Below are positions 51,871 through 61,085 of a stretch of 64,000 nt of DNA, one piece after another (within the stretch, counting starts at the first letter, position 1; each line of letters starts with the position of its first letter). The DNA lies in NCBI RefSeq assembly GCF_028736215.1, contig NZ_CP117883.1, positions 4,774,001 to 4,838,000 of the forward strand. Direction: 5' to 3'. The notes beneath the pieces were generated by a model that saw only the letters and a list, made by a program, of their open reading frames with translations, searched no databases and was not told the DNA's origin. The stretch comes from Mucilaginibacter sp. KACC 22773 (lineage in GTDB: Bacteria > Bacteroidota > Bacteroidia > Sphingobacteriales > Sphingobacteriaceae). Made by a program: the position numbers and the translations under genes.

Positions 51871-53382
51871 TTACCAGCCTGCATTTTGTTTTAGCTGTCC
51901 CTGGCTTATCTGGATATCTTTTGGCGGTATAGGCCATACATTATCCCTTGCCGGGTCAAAATTACGCGCTTTCCACACTACAGATCCATTAGCTCCATGC
52001 AATGGTTTGGCGTAAGTAGCCTGTGCATCGCCCCAACGCACCAGGTCAAAGTTGCGGTCGCTCCACTCACCTGCCAGTTCTACACGGCGTTCGTGTTTTA
52101 AATCAGCCATGGTAGCACCCGATTTTGGTGCCAGCCCAGCCCTTACACGTACCAGGTTTAAAGCTGCATCTCCGTTTTTACCCTGCATAATTTGAGCCTC
52201 GGCTTTAATGAGCAAAATTTCGGCATAGCGTAATAACGGAACGTTTAAATCTGTCGACGGCTCATCGCCATTAGGGCTTACGTGAATGCCGCCGGCATAG
52301 CTAAACGGCTCCATGTATTTATTAAACTGGTAACCGGTTAAGCTGTTGCTTTTGCCACCAATTGGGTAAGTATACGTTTGGCCAAAATACTGGAAAGTAT
52401 CACCGTTTTTAAGAATAGTTGTTGCCAGCCTTTTATCGCCGGTTTCAAATTCGTCAACCAATTCTTTTGTGGGCTGATAGTAGCCAAAACCATTGTATAA
52501 ACCCCAGCCTTTATTCTCCAGCATAGCACCAGGCAAAATGCTTTGCCCGTTTAAATTGCTGGCTACCGACCAAATGTACTCGGAACTATAGTTATTGGCT
52601 ATTTTAAATACATCGGCATAATTTGCTAACAAAGCATGTTTGCCACTTAGAATAACTGAATCGGCATATTTTTCGGCATTGGCATAATCCTTAGCGTGCA
52701 GGTAGGTTTTGGCCAGGTATGCCCATGCGGCTGTTTTGTGCGCCCTACCCTTATCAGCGGCAGCAAGCTGATCAAAATAAGGTAACAGCGATGCCGCTTT
52801 CTTTAAATCGGCTTCTATGTAAGCGTAATTATCTTTAACTGAAGCTAATTGTACAGGAAACGCGATTGGATTAGACCGGTTTTGAAGGGGAGCTCCCTGT
52901 TTATCGGTACCATATAAATCGGCAATTTCCAGGTGCATAACCGCGTGTACAAAGTAGGCCTGCCCCAATATAAAGTTTTTGGTAGCCTGATCCATAGTGA
53001 TGCCGGGCACATTAGCTATAACATCATTTGCCCTTTTCATTACCACAAAATGTAACGACCATGGCGCATAAATACTGCTTTCGTTACCGGTACAAACAAA
53101 GTTTTTGATATTTTCCCTATCGGCAGATGTACGGCCAACTACCATATCATCACTGGCGTTTATAAACCAAAAGAAGCCGCGGCCGTACAAATCCTCGCTG
53201 TTGCTTTGTTTTTCGTAAAGACCATTAGCTGCCGCCTGGGCATCACTTGCATTTTTCCAAAAGTTGGTGCTTGTTGGCGTACCTGTAGGCTTAATATTAT
53301 CTAACGTGCTTTTTTTACAGCTTTGCGCAAGTATAATTACCATTACACCTAACAAGCCTTTAACTATATTTTTAAATTTCAT
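51871..53382 (-). CDS. RagB/SusD-family outer membrane lipoprotein
   Basis: A 503-residue lipoprotein (lipobox LAQSC22). The SusD-like helical TPR scaffold is recognisable (NANDVIANVPG..., KTAAWAYLAKTYLHAKDY near 195-215, the C-terminal LRYAEILLIKAEAQIM and RNFDLVRWGDAQ). It is the surface ligand-binding partner of the SusC protein encoded 35 bp upstream. Given the phosphodiesterase/phosphatase downstream, the ligand may be an organic phosphate rather than a glycan (inference). Confidence 0.93.
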   Translation of the reverse strand: MKFKNIVKGLLGVMVIILAQSCKKSTLDNIKPTGTPTSTNFWKNASDAQAAANGLYEKQSNSEDLYGRGFFWFINASDDMVVGRTSADRENIKNFVCTGNESSIYAPWSLHFVVMKRANDVIANVPGITMDQATKNFILGQAYFVHAVMHLEIADLYGTDKQGAPLQNRSNPIAFPVQLASVKDNYAYIEADLKKAASLLPYFDQLAAADKGRAHKTAAWAYLAKTYLHAKDYANAEKYADSVILSGKHALLANYADVFKIANNYSSEYIWSVASNLNGQSILPGAMLENKGWGLYNGFGYYQPTKELVDEFETGDKRLATTILKNGDTFQYFGQTYTYPIGGKSNSLTGYQFNKYMEPFSYAGGIHVSPNGDEPSTDLNVPLLRYAEILLIKAEAQIMQGKNGDAALNLVRVRAGLAPKSGATMADLKHERRVELAGEWSDRNFDLVRWGDAQATYAKPLHGANGSVVWKARNFDPARDNVWPIPPKDIQISQGQLKQNAGW

Positions 53383-53417
53383 CTTAATTGTCTCCTTAAT
53401 TCTCTAATACCTTGTTG

Positions 53418-56400
53418 TTATAAGCCTACGTTAATACCTATTAAAATGATCCTCGATTGTGGGTACAAACCTAAATCGACCCCGTTTTGGTTGATACCAA
53501 CTTCCGGGTCAAGGCCCGAGTATTTGGTAAATGTGGCCAGGTTTTGCGCGTTGGCAAAAACCCTTGCACTACGTACCCCTATTTTGGTCATCAATGTTTT
53601 TGGCAGGGTGTAACCAAGTGTTACATTTTTGATGCGCATGTAAGAGCCATTTTCGACATAAAAATCAGATACGTTACCAAAGTTGCCATTGGCATCACTT
53701 GCCGAAAGCCTTGGTATGCTGGTGTTGGTATGTGTAGGGCTCCAGGCATTTTTGGCATCGGCCAGCAGGTTATAGTTTTGGATTGACGCGTTTAAACCTG
53801 TGTATTTAACGGCGTTGAAAATTTTATTGCCGGCAATACCCTGTAAAAACACGCTCAGGTCAAAGTTGCCATAGTTAAAGTTGGCTGTAAAGCCGTAGTT
53901 GAATTTAGGAAACGGCGTGCCTAAATAGGTTTTATCGGCATCGCTAAGCTTACCATCGCCATTTAAATCAAGAAATTTAATATCGCCCGGTTTTGCATTT
54001 GGCTGGATAAGTGCGCCCGACGAACCTTTATAGTTGTTTACCTCATCCTGGGTTTGGAATAAACCCGCGGTTTTGTAACCGAAGAAAGAGTACAGCGAGT
54101 ATCCCTGCTGCAATTGAACCGGAACCAGGTTATCCCTCACCGTTGGACTTGATAAAATTGTTTGCTGGCCTGGTAAAATATCCTGGATCTTATTCTTTAT
54201 ATATGATCCATTGGCAGCAAAGTTATAATGCAACTGGCCAATACTGTTCTGGTACTTAACCGATAACTCGATACCTTTATTCTGAATTTCGCCGCCGTTT
54301 ACAAATGGCGGGTTAGATACACCAAAAACGGCCGCTACCGGTGGTTGAAATAAAAATTGAGTGTTTTTTTTCACAAATACATCGCCGGTAACATTTAGCT
54401 GGCCGTTTAACAAACCTAAATCGAAACCGATATCTGTTTGGGTTGCTTTTTCCCATTTGAGGTCAAGGTTGGCCAGGCCATCAATTGCTGATCCTGTTAT
54501 TGCTGCGGCAGGGCTGCCCAAATAGCCCGCAGTTTTGGTTAAGGATACCGACGTAGGAAAGTAAGGCAAACCAGCAAGATTACCTGACTGGCCATAACTT
54601 GCCCGCAATTTTGCAAATGACACTAAACCATCGGCCGGAAAAAATGATTCCTTACTAATCAACCATCCTGCAGATATTCCAGGGTACGTTTCTGTACGGT
54701 TTTTACTGCTCAACTTCGAAGTAGCATCACGCCTTATGATGCCGTTCACAAAGTATTTTCCTTTATAATCGTACCCTACCCTACCTAAATAAGAGATGAG
54801 GGCCGTTTCGTTTTTATTGCCCTGCAAAGGAACACCTGTTGGATTCAATGTCCCATTTATAATGTACCGGTATGCCGGATCTTCGCTCAAATAATTATCA
54901 GTATTTACACTAAAAAAATCCTGCGTATCATCCTGGTAAGTATAACCTGCCAAAGCAGTTACGTGATGATCACGACCAAATGTCCTGTCAAAGTTTAAGG
55001 TTTGCTCGGCAAGTATCGTCCTTGAATTATTTTGTTCCTGGAAAAGGAAGTTATCAAAAAACTTTTTTCCCGGCTCCAGTATCCTGGTGCTGAAATTTTT
55101 GATAGTCTCCATGTTTTTGGTAACTGCCAGGTTCGAGCGGAATTTTAACCCTTTAATTATGCTTACTTCTATATACGGGTTTATGGTAAAGCTGGTAACC
55201 GCATCGCTGTTATCCAGGCGTTTTAAGTAAGCAACCGGATTTATAACATCACCATATGAACCTGCATAAGCAGCAGGCACACCACCAAAGCTGCCATCGG
55301 CATTATAAATTGAGGCGTTGGGCGGATAAAATATGGCTGATAATATAGCACCTGTATAAGCGCTTGTTGTATTGGCCCCCTGGCCGTTATTGTAGGAGAA
55401 CGACATGCTTTCGCCCATTTTTAGCCAGTCTTTTATCTGGTGATCAGAATTCACCCTGAAATTGTAGCGAAGCGAATTAGTGTTTAAAAGAATTGCATCG
55501 TTTTTACGATACCCTCCAGACACAAAGAATGTTGATTTTTCGTTACCTCCACTGATATTAAGGCTATAATCCTGTACATGGCCGGTCCTGAACAATGCAT
55601 CAGTCCAGTTTGTGCGGGTAATGCGCGAATCGGGGTTTACAGTGGCATCAAAAGCCGGCAGACGCGTTTTACCAGCATTGTCATATGCCGTATTTATAGC
55701 GTCGGCATACTCGGCAGCATTTAAAGCCTGCAATATTTTAAGTGCATTTTGTTCGCCTCCTTTTACCGAAATATCCAGATTGGTTTTGCCTTGTTTACCG
55801 CGTTTGGTAGTTATTAAAATTACACCGCCCGCTGCCTGGGCACCATAAATAGCGGCATATGAATCTTTCAAAACATCGATAGATTCGATATCATTAGGAT
55901 CAATTGGTCCACCGTTATAAATGGTACCATCAACTACGGTCAAAGGACCTTCGCTATTTACTGAACTTCGTCCACGTAACCTGATGCTAGGCCCGGATGT
56001 TGGGTCGCCACCTTCATTTAAAACGGTAACACCGGCTATTTGCCCCTGCAGCATTTCGGTAACCGAACCTACCGAACGATCCTTAACATTTGATACTTTT
56101 AATGAGCCTATAGCACCGGTTACATCCGATTTTTTTTGCGTACCATAACCTACCACCACTACCGCCGACAACCCGGTTATATCTGCACTTAAAATAACAT
56201 CAAGCGGTGAATGATCGGCAACTACCTCCTGGGTTTTGTAGCCGATAAAAGAAAAAACCAGTACCTCGCCCTGCTCAACCGATATTTTAAAAGCACCGTT
56301 AACATCTGTTGAGGTGCCGGCCTGCGATGTTTTGCTGCGGATGGCAACACCTGCAAGAGGACCGTCTTTGTCGCTCACGGTACCGGTTATCACTACTTTT

Positions 56401-56774
56401 GCCGGCACTTTTACCACTTTTTTACGCGAAATAATAATAGTATTATATTTCTCGCGGTACTCCAGCTGGGTATTAATGGTTAAAGCATTCAATACATCCT
56501 TTAAAGGTTTGCCAATAAAAGTGCTCGCTTTTACTTTAACTGCCGCCACATCATCTAATTTGTAATTGAAGGCCACGTTGTTCATGGCCTTTTTTAATTT
56601 TTCGAGCGATGCATCCATCGTCTCATCGGCAAACTTTACAGTTACCGGCTGGTCAATCAATGATGCTTTACGCTCGGCCAGGGATTGGCCCGGCATCAAC
56701 GTTGCGAAAATTGTTAAGAGCAATAAAATTGCGGTCATTAACTTTCTTGAAATCTGGGATAAAGATTTTTCCAT
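53418..56774 (-). CDS. SusC/RagA-family TonB-dependent transducer with STN domain
   Basis: An 1118-residue outer membrane receptor. The signal peptide covers 1-33. The STN signalling domain (about 40-100, DQPVTVKFADETMDASLEKL) contacts the anti-sigma factor. A carboxypeptidase-like domain follows (about 127-200, ITGTVSDKDGPLAGVAIRS), then the plug (about 205-330, with the SusC signature VVVVGYGTQKKSDVTGAIGS and NDIESIDVLKDSYAAIYG), and a barrel to the end. The STN domain together with the fecR and ECF sigma genes upstream makes a complete trans-envelope signalling system. Confidence 0.95.
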   Translation of the reverse strand: MEKSLSQISRKLMTAILLLLTIFATLMPGQSLAERKASLIDQPVTVKFADETMDASLEKLKKAMNNVAFNYKLDDVAAVKVKASTFIGKPLKDVLNALTINTQLEYREKYNTIIISRKKVVKVPAKVVITGTVSDKDGPLAGVAIRSKTSQAGTSTDVNGAFKISVEQGEVLVFSFIGYKTQEVVADHSPLDVILSADITGLSAVVVVGYGTQKKSDVTGAIGSLKVSNVKDRSVGSVTEMLQGQIAGVTVLNEGGDPTSGPSIRLRGRSSVNSEGPLTVVDGTIYNGGPIDPNDIESIDVLKDSYAAIYGAQAAGGVILITTKRGKQGKTNLDISVKGGEQNALKILQALNAAEYADAINTAYDNAGKTRLPAFDATVNPDSRITRTNWTDALFRTGHVQDYSLNISGGNEKSTFFVSGGYRKNDAILLNTNSLRYNFRVNSDHQIKDWLKMGESMSFSYNNGQGANTTSAYTGAILSAIFYPPNASIYNADGSFGGVPAAYAGSYGDVINPVAYLKRLDNSDAVTSFTINPYIEVSIIKGLKFRSNLAVTKNMETIKNFSTRILEPGKKFFDNFLFQEQNNSRTILAEQTLNFDRTFGRDHHVTALAGYTYQDDTQDFFSVNTDNYLSEDPAYRYIINGTLNPTGVPLQGNKNETALISYLGRVGYDYKGKYFVNGIIRRDATSKLSSKNRTETYPGISAGWLISKESFFPADGLVSFAKLRASYGQSGNLAGLPYFPTSVSLTKTAGYLGSPAAAITGSAIDGLANLDLKWEKATQTDIGFDLGLLNGQLNVTGDVFVKKNTQFLFQPPVAAVFGVSNPPFVNGGEIQNKGIELSVKYQNSIGQLHYNFAANGSYIKNKIQDILPGQQTILSSPTVRDNLVPVQLQQGYSLYSFFGYKTAGLFQTQDEVNNYKGSSGALIQPNAKPGDIKFLDLNGDGKLSDADKTYLGTPFPKFNYGFTANFNYGNFDLSVFLQGIAGNKIFNAVKYTGLNASIQNYNLLADAKNAWSPTHTNTSIPRLSASDANGNFGNVSDFYVENGSYMRIKNVTLGYTLPKTLMTKIGVRSARVFANAQNLATFTKYSGLDPEVGINQNGVDLGLYPQSRIILIGINVGL

Positions 56775-56885
56775 ACATTTGTTTTTAAAAGTGATTAGTA
56801 ACCGCCGATCTGGGTTTAGTTTTGGCAGTTACACTTAATAAGCCAGTGCTTGTTAGTAGCAGGCATTGGTTTTCTTTTATATCTA

Positions 56886-57830
56886 TTATTTAATAGTTAC
56901 TACATCTTCGTTAAGCCGGTATTTACGGCCATCAATAAACTGCAAAATATCAAGCACCTGGTTAATGGTTAACTTATTTGAAAACCTGACCGAATAATGC
57001 TGCCTGCTCAATCTTTTACCCGCGTATTTAAAATTGACGTTGTACCTGTTTTGCAGGTAAACAGCCACCTCCTTAAATTCAACGTTATCTAAAATCAGGT
57101 CGTCATGCATCCAGCTTAGCGCGTGGTCGCCAATAATGGTTTGTCTTGAAAAATTTTGGTTTTGTTTGTTGTAGGTTACCTGCTGCTGCGGTGTGTACAT
57201 CCCTAAGGTATGCTGTCTGTCATGCACTTCAACCTTACCGCTGTTTACAAACACTTGTATGGTTGGCAGCTCGCGGTAAAACTTAACATTAAATGAGGTA
57301 CCCAACACCTGTGTGGTAACACCCGCCGTGTGAACCAGGAAAGGTTTTGTGGCATCGTGCTTTACATCAAAAAAGGCTTCGCCGTTTAGCAAAGTTACCT
57401 CCCTTACAGCAGCGCCGAATTTAACCGGGCACCTGATGGCGCTGCCCGCGTTTAGTTGCACAAGGGTATTATCGGGCAGCAATACTTTTTTCATTTGACC
57501 TTTAGGCGCGGTGATCACCTGGTAGGCAATTACCTCAGCTGGTTTAGGGCCTGTAAACATGCGGTAACCCAAAATGCCCGCAAAAAGGGCTATTAGAATA
57601 ACCGCGGCTACTTTTAACCAGGCAGTGTTTAAACGGCTTATGCGGGGCTGGTTAACGGTTTGCGCTTGTATTTTATCCCAAAGGGCCTGCTTTAAACGCC
57701 CCACAGGTTGCGGCGTATCCTGCCGGCGGTTTAAATCCTGCATCAGCATTTGCAAATACGCTAACTCTTCATCGGTGCATTTGCCTTCGTTAAATTTATC
57801 AAGTAGTTTTTTTATTTCCTTTTCTTTCAC
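56886..57830 (-). CDS. FecR-family anti-sigma factor
   Basis: A 314-residue inner membrane regulator. The cytoplasmic sigma-binding part is about 1-70, the membrane helix about 72-92 (LKVAAVILIALFAGILGYR), the FecR domain about 105-205 (GQMKKVLLPDNTLVQLNAGSAI), and the DUF4974 C-terminal domain about 245-312 (FKEVAVYLQNRYNVNFKYA), which meets the STN domain of the receptor. It holds the sigma factor encoded 46 bp upstream until the receptor signals. Confidence 0.94.
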   Translation of the reverse strand: MKEKEIKKLLDKFNEGKCTDEELAYLQMLMQDLNRRQDTPQPVGRLKQALWDKIQAQTVNQPRISRLNTAWLKVAAVILIALFAGILGYRMFTGPKPAEVIAYQVITAPKGQMKKVLLPDNTLVQLNAGSAIRCPVKFGAAVREVTLLNGEAFFDVKHDATKPFLVHTAGVTTQVLGTSFNVKFYRELPTIQVFVNSGKVEVHDRQHTLGMYTPQQQVTYNKQNQNFSRQTIIGDHALSWMHDDLILDNVEFKEVAVYLQNRYNVNFKYAGKRLSRQHYSVRFSNKLTINQVLDILQFIDGRKYRLNEDVVTIK

Positions 57831-57876
57831 TTATAAGCCTTTATACTTACCAAGTGACTGCAGGAGGGGCTATGTA

Positions 57877-58485
57877 CTATAACAACCGTAAAAAAATTAT
57901 CAGCAGCAAAAATTCGCTGAGCTTATCGGGCGGGATGACGTTATAATAATGATGAACTGCTTTTTTTAACCGGCCCAGGGCACTGCTAATCTGGTTACGC
58001 ACGGTTTGGTGCGATATGCCTAATTCTGCAGCTATTTGCTGCCCGTTCATATCCTGCTCGCGGCTGCACAGGTAAACCTGGCGCATTTTTTCGGGCATAT
58101 CGGCAATTTCGCGGTTTATTAAAAAGCTTAGTTCGGCAAATGATAATTTTTGGGCGGTACTGTCCTCGGCCATATCCGGCAACTCCATAAAATCATTTAA
58201 TGATTGTGGTTGTTTACTTTGCTTTTTGAACCACTTGTAGGCCATGTAATTTACCGATACAATCAGGTAAGCCTCCAGCGGGCCGTTTACCTGTATGGTG
58301 TAGCGGTTTTTCCATACCGATAGGAAGAGTTCCTGCACCATATCCATCGCCTCGTCTTCATTCTGCGTTTTTTTAAGAGCAAAGGCTATCAGTTTATCGG
58401 CGTAACGCTCATAAATTTCCTGAAATGCACTATCATTCCCGCTTTGCAGTTCCAATAAAAGTTGAGCATCCGAATACTGTTTCAC
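57877..58485 (-). CDS. ECF-type RNA polymerase sigma factor
   Basis: A 202-residue ECF sigma. Region 2 lies at about 22-90 (YADKLIAFALKKTQNEDEAMDMVQELFLSVW), region 4 at about 130-178 with HTH (MNGQQIAAELGISHQTVRNQISSAL). It is the output of the FecR/SusC relay and probably drives the susC-susD-phosphatase genes. An unusual hydrophobic end (FLLLIIFLRLL, last 11 residues) extends beyond region 4. Confidence 0.93.
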   Translation of the reverse strand: MKQYSDAQLLLELQSGNDSAFQEIYERYADKLIAFALKKTQNEDEAMDMVQELFLSVWKNRYTIQVNGPLEAYLIVSVNYMAYKWFKKQSKQPQSLNDFMELPDMAEDSTAQKLSFAELSFLINREIADMPEKMRQVYLCSREQDMNGQQIAAELGISHQTVRNQISSALGRLKKAVHHYYNVIPPDKLSEFLLLIIFLRLL

Positions 58486-58610
58486 AAGCCTTTTTTATAG
58501 GGGTAAAGTAACGCCAATGATATTAATTTAAATTTAAGGATATATTAAAGCTTTGGAAAGCGATCCAAATATATTTTTTTTAATTCAAAATCTCTGTTTA
58601 GCTTACACTT

Positions 58611-59297
58611 ATGAACGATTTAAAACTTGAGGCGGCAAAAGCAGCCGTAAAATTCATTAAACCCCACCAAACCATAGGTTTAGGAGCGGGCAGTACCATT
58701 GCCCACCTGGTTACCCTGGCTGCCGCTGATGATGAACTTACAGCGTCGGTTACCTTCACATCGTCATCTTTTAAAACTACAGCTACGCTTGCCCAAAACG
58801 GTTTAAGGGTAATGTCGCCTGCATTGTTAAATCAGCTTGATATTTATTTTGACGGATGCGACCAGTTTGATAAACAACTGAATGCCCTTAAAAGCGGTGG
58901 GGGCATCCATACCACCGAAAAGATCCTGGCATCAATGGCCGATGAATTTATGCTGATTGGCGATGCTGGAAAATATGCAGATAAGCTGGATACCACCTAC
59001 CCCCTGGTTATTGAAGTTTTGCCCGCCGCGTTGCAAATCGTATTAAAACGCCTGGCGGCAGATTTTCCGGGTGCCAAAATTAATCAGCGTATTAGCAGCC
59101 AGAAGGATGGCGCGGTGGTATCAGATAACGGTAACATGCTGGTTGATGTATTTTTCGCGGAGCTTTTACCGCTGGATGAGTTAAACATCAAGGTAAAAAT
59201 GACACCGGGTATCGTTGAGCATTCTTTGTTTTATAGGATGGCCACTAAAGCCATTATTGCCGGTGAGGATGGGATTAGGGTGATTGAAGCTGTTTAA
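58611..59297 (+). CDS. rpiA: Ribose-5-phosphate isomerase A
   Basis: A 228-residue enzyme interconverting ribose 5-phosphate and ribulose 5-phosphate in the pentose phosphate pathway. The phosphate loop GLGAGSTIAHL is at 23-33. The catalytic set matches E. coli RpiA in number: Asp81 and Asp84 (FDGCDQF), Lys94 in ALKSGGG and Glu103 in TTEKI. The sequence is divergent (DGCDQFDKQL instead of DGADE), but all functional residues remain. It is divergent from the ECF sigma gene. Confidence 0.92.
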   Translation: MNDLKLEAAKAAVKFIKPHQTIGLGAGSTIAHLVTLAAADDELTASVTFTSSSFKTTATLAQNGLRVMSPALLNQLDIYFDGCDQFDKQLNALKSGGGIHTTEKILASMADEFMLIGDAGKYADKLDTTYPLVIEVLPAALQIVLKRLAADFPGAKINQRISSQKDGAVVSDNGNMLVDVFFAELLPLDELNIKVKMTPGIVEHSLFYRMATKAIIAGEDGIRVIEAV

Positions 59298-59321
59298 GAA
59301 TCAATCATTTTATATAAGAAC

Positions 59322-59348
59322 AGCAGACAAGTTGTCCTAATGTCTGCT
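59322..59348. terminator. Inverted repeat at a convergent gene junction
   Basis: AGCAGACA (59322-59329) and TGTCTGCT (59341-59348). The right arm covers the last codons and stop of the FG-GAP gene. There is no strong T-run, so efficiency is uncertain. Confidence 0.5.
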
Positions 59349-60881
59349 TAAAAATTTATTATTGTTTTTTAATACAATAAACGGTGTGTGAATATCCCAA
59401 CTTGGGTTTACAGTTGCATCATTAATAAAACCCATCGAAAAATTGCCTAAAATAATATCCGGGCTGCCGTCGCCATTATAATCGTTAACATCCATACAAA
59501 TCCAGCGCCCCTGGTTGTATATAGGGAGGTTGTGGGGTATAAAATGCATGGGGCTGTCCTGTTCAAAATAGGTAAAGCCTTCGCCGGGATTCCTCTTCAG
59601 ATCCGAAAAAAAGGCAATCAGCGCTATGTCCAGCTTGCCATCACCGTTAAAATCGGCGGCTATGGCTTTGGTGGCTCCGTTTACGGGATAAAAATAGGCT
59701 TGCTTAAATTTAAAATTGCCCTGGTTAAGGTATATATAAACGCCGTGGAAGGGCTTCAATATTTTTGAATAGTCGCTATTATCGCCGCTGGTGTATAAAA
59801 CATCCGGTAGCCCGTCGTTATTAAAATCAACCAGCTGAAAACTGCTTGAGCCATACATCGGCGGAAACCTCAAAATGTTCCTGCTTGTAAAACCTCCTTT
59901 ATGGTCATTCAAAAACAACCAGACACCTTCATCGGCCTGGGCAAATAAACAAGCTACATCGGGCCAGCCATCGTGGTTAAAATCGCCAATAACGGCGTGC
60001 TCGGCACCGGGCATGTTGCTGATGATGTGTTTTTCAAACTGGTTTCCGGCCAATTGCTTATACCAGTACAAGCCCCCCAAATTATGGCCAAATCCGCATA
60101 CCACCCAATCCTGCAAACCGTCTTTATTAATATCGGCCGGTACGGATTGTATTGGCCTTGGCAATTTATCGGCAATCTGAATTTCTTTTTGATAGTTTAT
60201 GGATTTTAAATCCACCTGTTTTACAAAACCGTTGGTTATATCAACGGCATCCATCGAACCGATGAAAGTAAAAACGCTTTGCTCGCCGCCTTTATCATCT
60301 TTACCAAATTGCACATCAACCGCGGGCGAATGGTATTTAACGGTTGACAACAGCTTTAGCTGGTTTGACCACTGGAAAATACTGCTATTCATCCTGTCGC
60401 TGGAATAAATACGCTGCCCCGCAGTATCAAATGCCACCATGGTAGTTGTTGCCAAAGGCACATCATGGGCAGGCTTTATTAAACTGAAATTGGCCCAATC
60501 TTTTAACGGGGTAACAGGAACCCTTGCGGGCATCAATTTCTTTGGTGATGCTTTGGTATAGTAATCAACAATTTTTAACCAATCGTCATAGGATACCGCC
60601 GATTTTGCCGACAGGTCGTTTACATACTGGTCATCGGCATACACTTTTATGCCCAAACGGGGGGCCATTGCGGGCAATACATGTTTTGCCCAGGTTTCCT
60701 GGTCAAGCAGCTGAGGTTCGGGATATTGATGGCAGCTTTTGCAATAGGTAACCGACATACTTTTCCCATCTGTTGCAACCACATGCGGTTGGGGGCTGTT
60801 ACAATTAGAAGAGACGAAGCAAACTACTGCTGTAAATAAAAATAAGGTTGATGTTAAAATGTAATGTTTGCCAAACCTCAT
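59337..60881 (-). CDS. Lipoprotein with single CXXCH haem site and FG-GAP/VCBS repeats
   Basis: A 514-residue envelope lipoprotein (Cys27 in VSSNC). A CXXCH haem-binding motif C47-K-S-C50-H51 lies in a short cytochrome-like segment (YCKSCHQYPEP, with Met71 in LPAMAP as a possible axial ligand). From about 150 on there are repeated FG-GAP/VCBS calcium loops: DINKDGLQD, DFNHDGWPD, DFNNDGLPD, DFNGDGKLD and DYNGDGSPD. The combination of a c-type haem and a beta-propeller suggests a redox or surface-binding role, and the ccmE/ccmF genes in the window would mature it. It lies 204 bp after the second SusD gene. Confidence 0.85.
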   Translation of the reverse strand: MRFGKHYILTSTLFLFTAVVCFVSSNCNSPQPHVVATDGKSMSVTYCKSCHQYPEPQLLDQETWAKHVLPAMAPRLGIKVYADDQYVNDLSAKSAVSYDDWLKIVDYYTKASPKKLMPARVPVTPLKDWANFSLIKPAHDVPLATTTMVAFDTAGQRIYSSDRMNSSIFQWSNQLKLLSTVKYHSPAVDVQFGKDDKGGEQSVFTFIGSMDAVDITNGFVKQVDLKSINYQKEIQIADKLPRPIQSVPADINKDGLQDWVVCGFGHNLGGLYWYKQLAGNQFEKHIISNMPGAEHAVIGDFNHDGWPDVACLFAQADEGVWLFLNDHKGGFTSRNILRFPPMYGSSSFQLVDFNNDGLPDVLYTSGDNSDYSKILKPFHGVYIYLNQGNFKFKQAYFYPVNGATKAIAADFNGDGKLDIALIAFFSDLKRNPGEGFTYFEQDSPMHFIPHNLPIYNQGRWICMDVNDYNGDGSPDIILGNFSMGFINDATVNPSWDIHTPFIVLKNNNKFLSRH

Positions 60882-60922
60882 AACCGGCTGCTAAAGTTTG
60901 TTGATGAATATAAGCCCCCTCT

Positions 60923-60948
60923 AAATCTCCCCCGGTAGGGGAGACTTT
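60923..60948. repeat. Short palindromic intergenic repeat
   Basis: AAATCTCCCC-C-GGTA-GGGGAGACTTT, an imperfect palindrome of a kind frequent in Bacteroidota intergenic DNA. It lies in the gap between the FG-GAP and SusD genes. Confidence 0.45.
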
Positions 60949-61035
60949 AACTTCGAGACCGGCAAAACATTTGCCGCCCCGACATTTAAAGTGCTTAAGT
61001 TATTTTTAAAGATCTTAGTATATTTTTACATACAA

Positions 61036-61061
61036 AAAGAGGCAGCTAATGCCACCTCTTT
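61036..61061 (-). terminator. Probable terminator after the second susD gene
   Basis: AAAGAGG/CCTCTTT arms with an inner GGCA/TGCC alternative pairing; a T-run follows on the minus strand. It lies 25 bp after the SusD stop. Confidence 0.6.
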
Positions 61062-61085
61062 CTGTTTTATCAAAAATAAACAATA

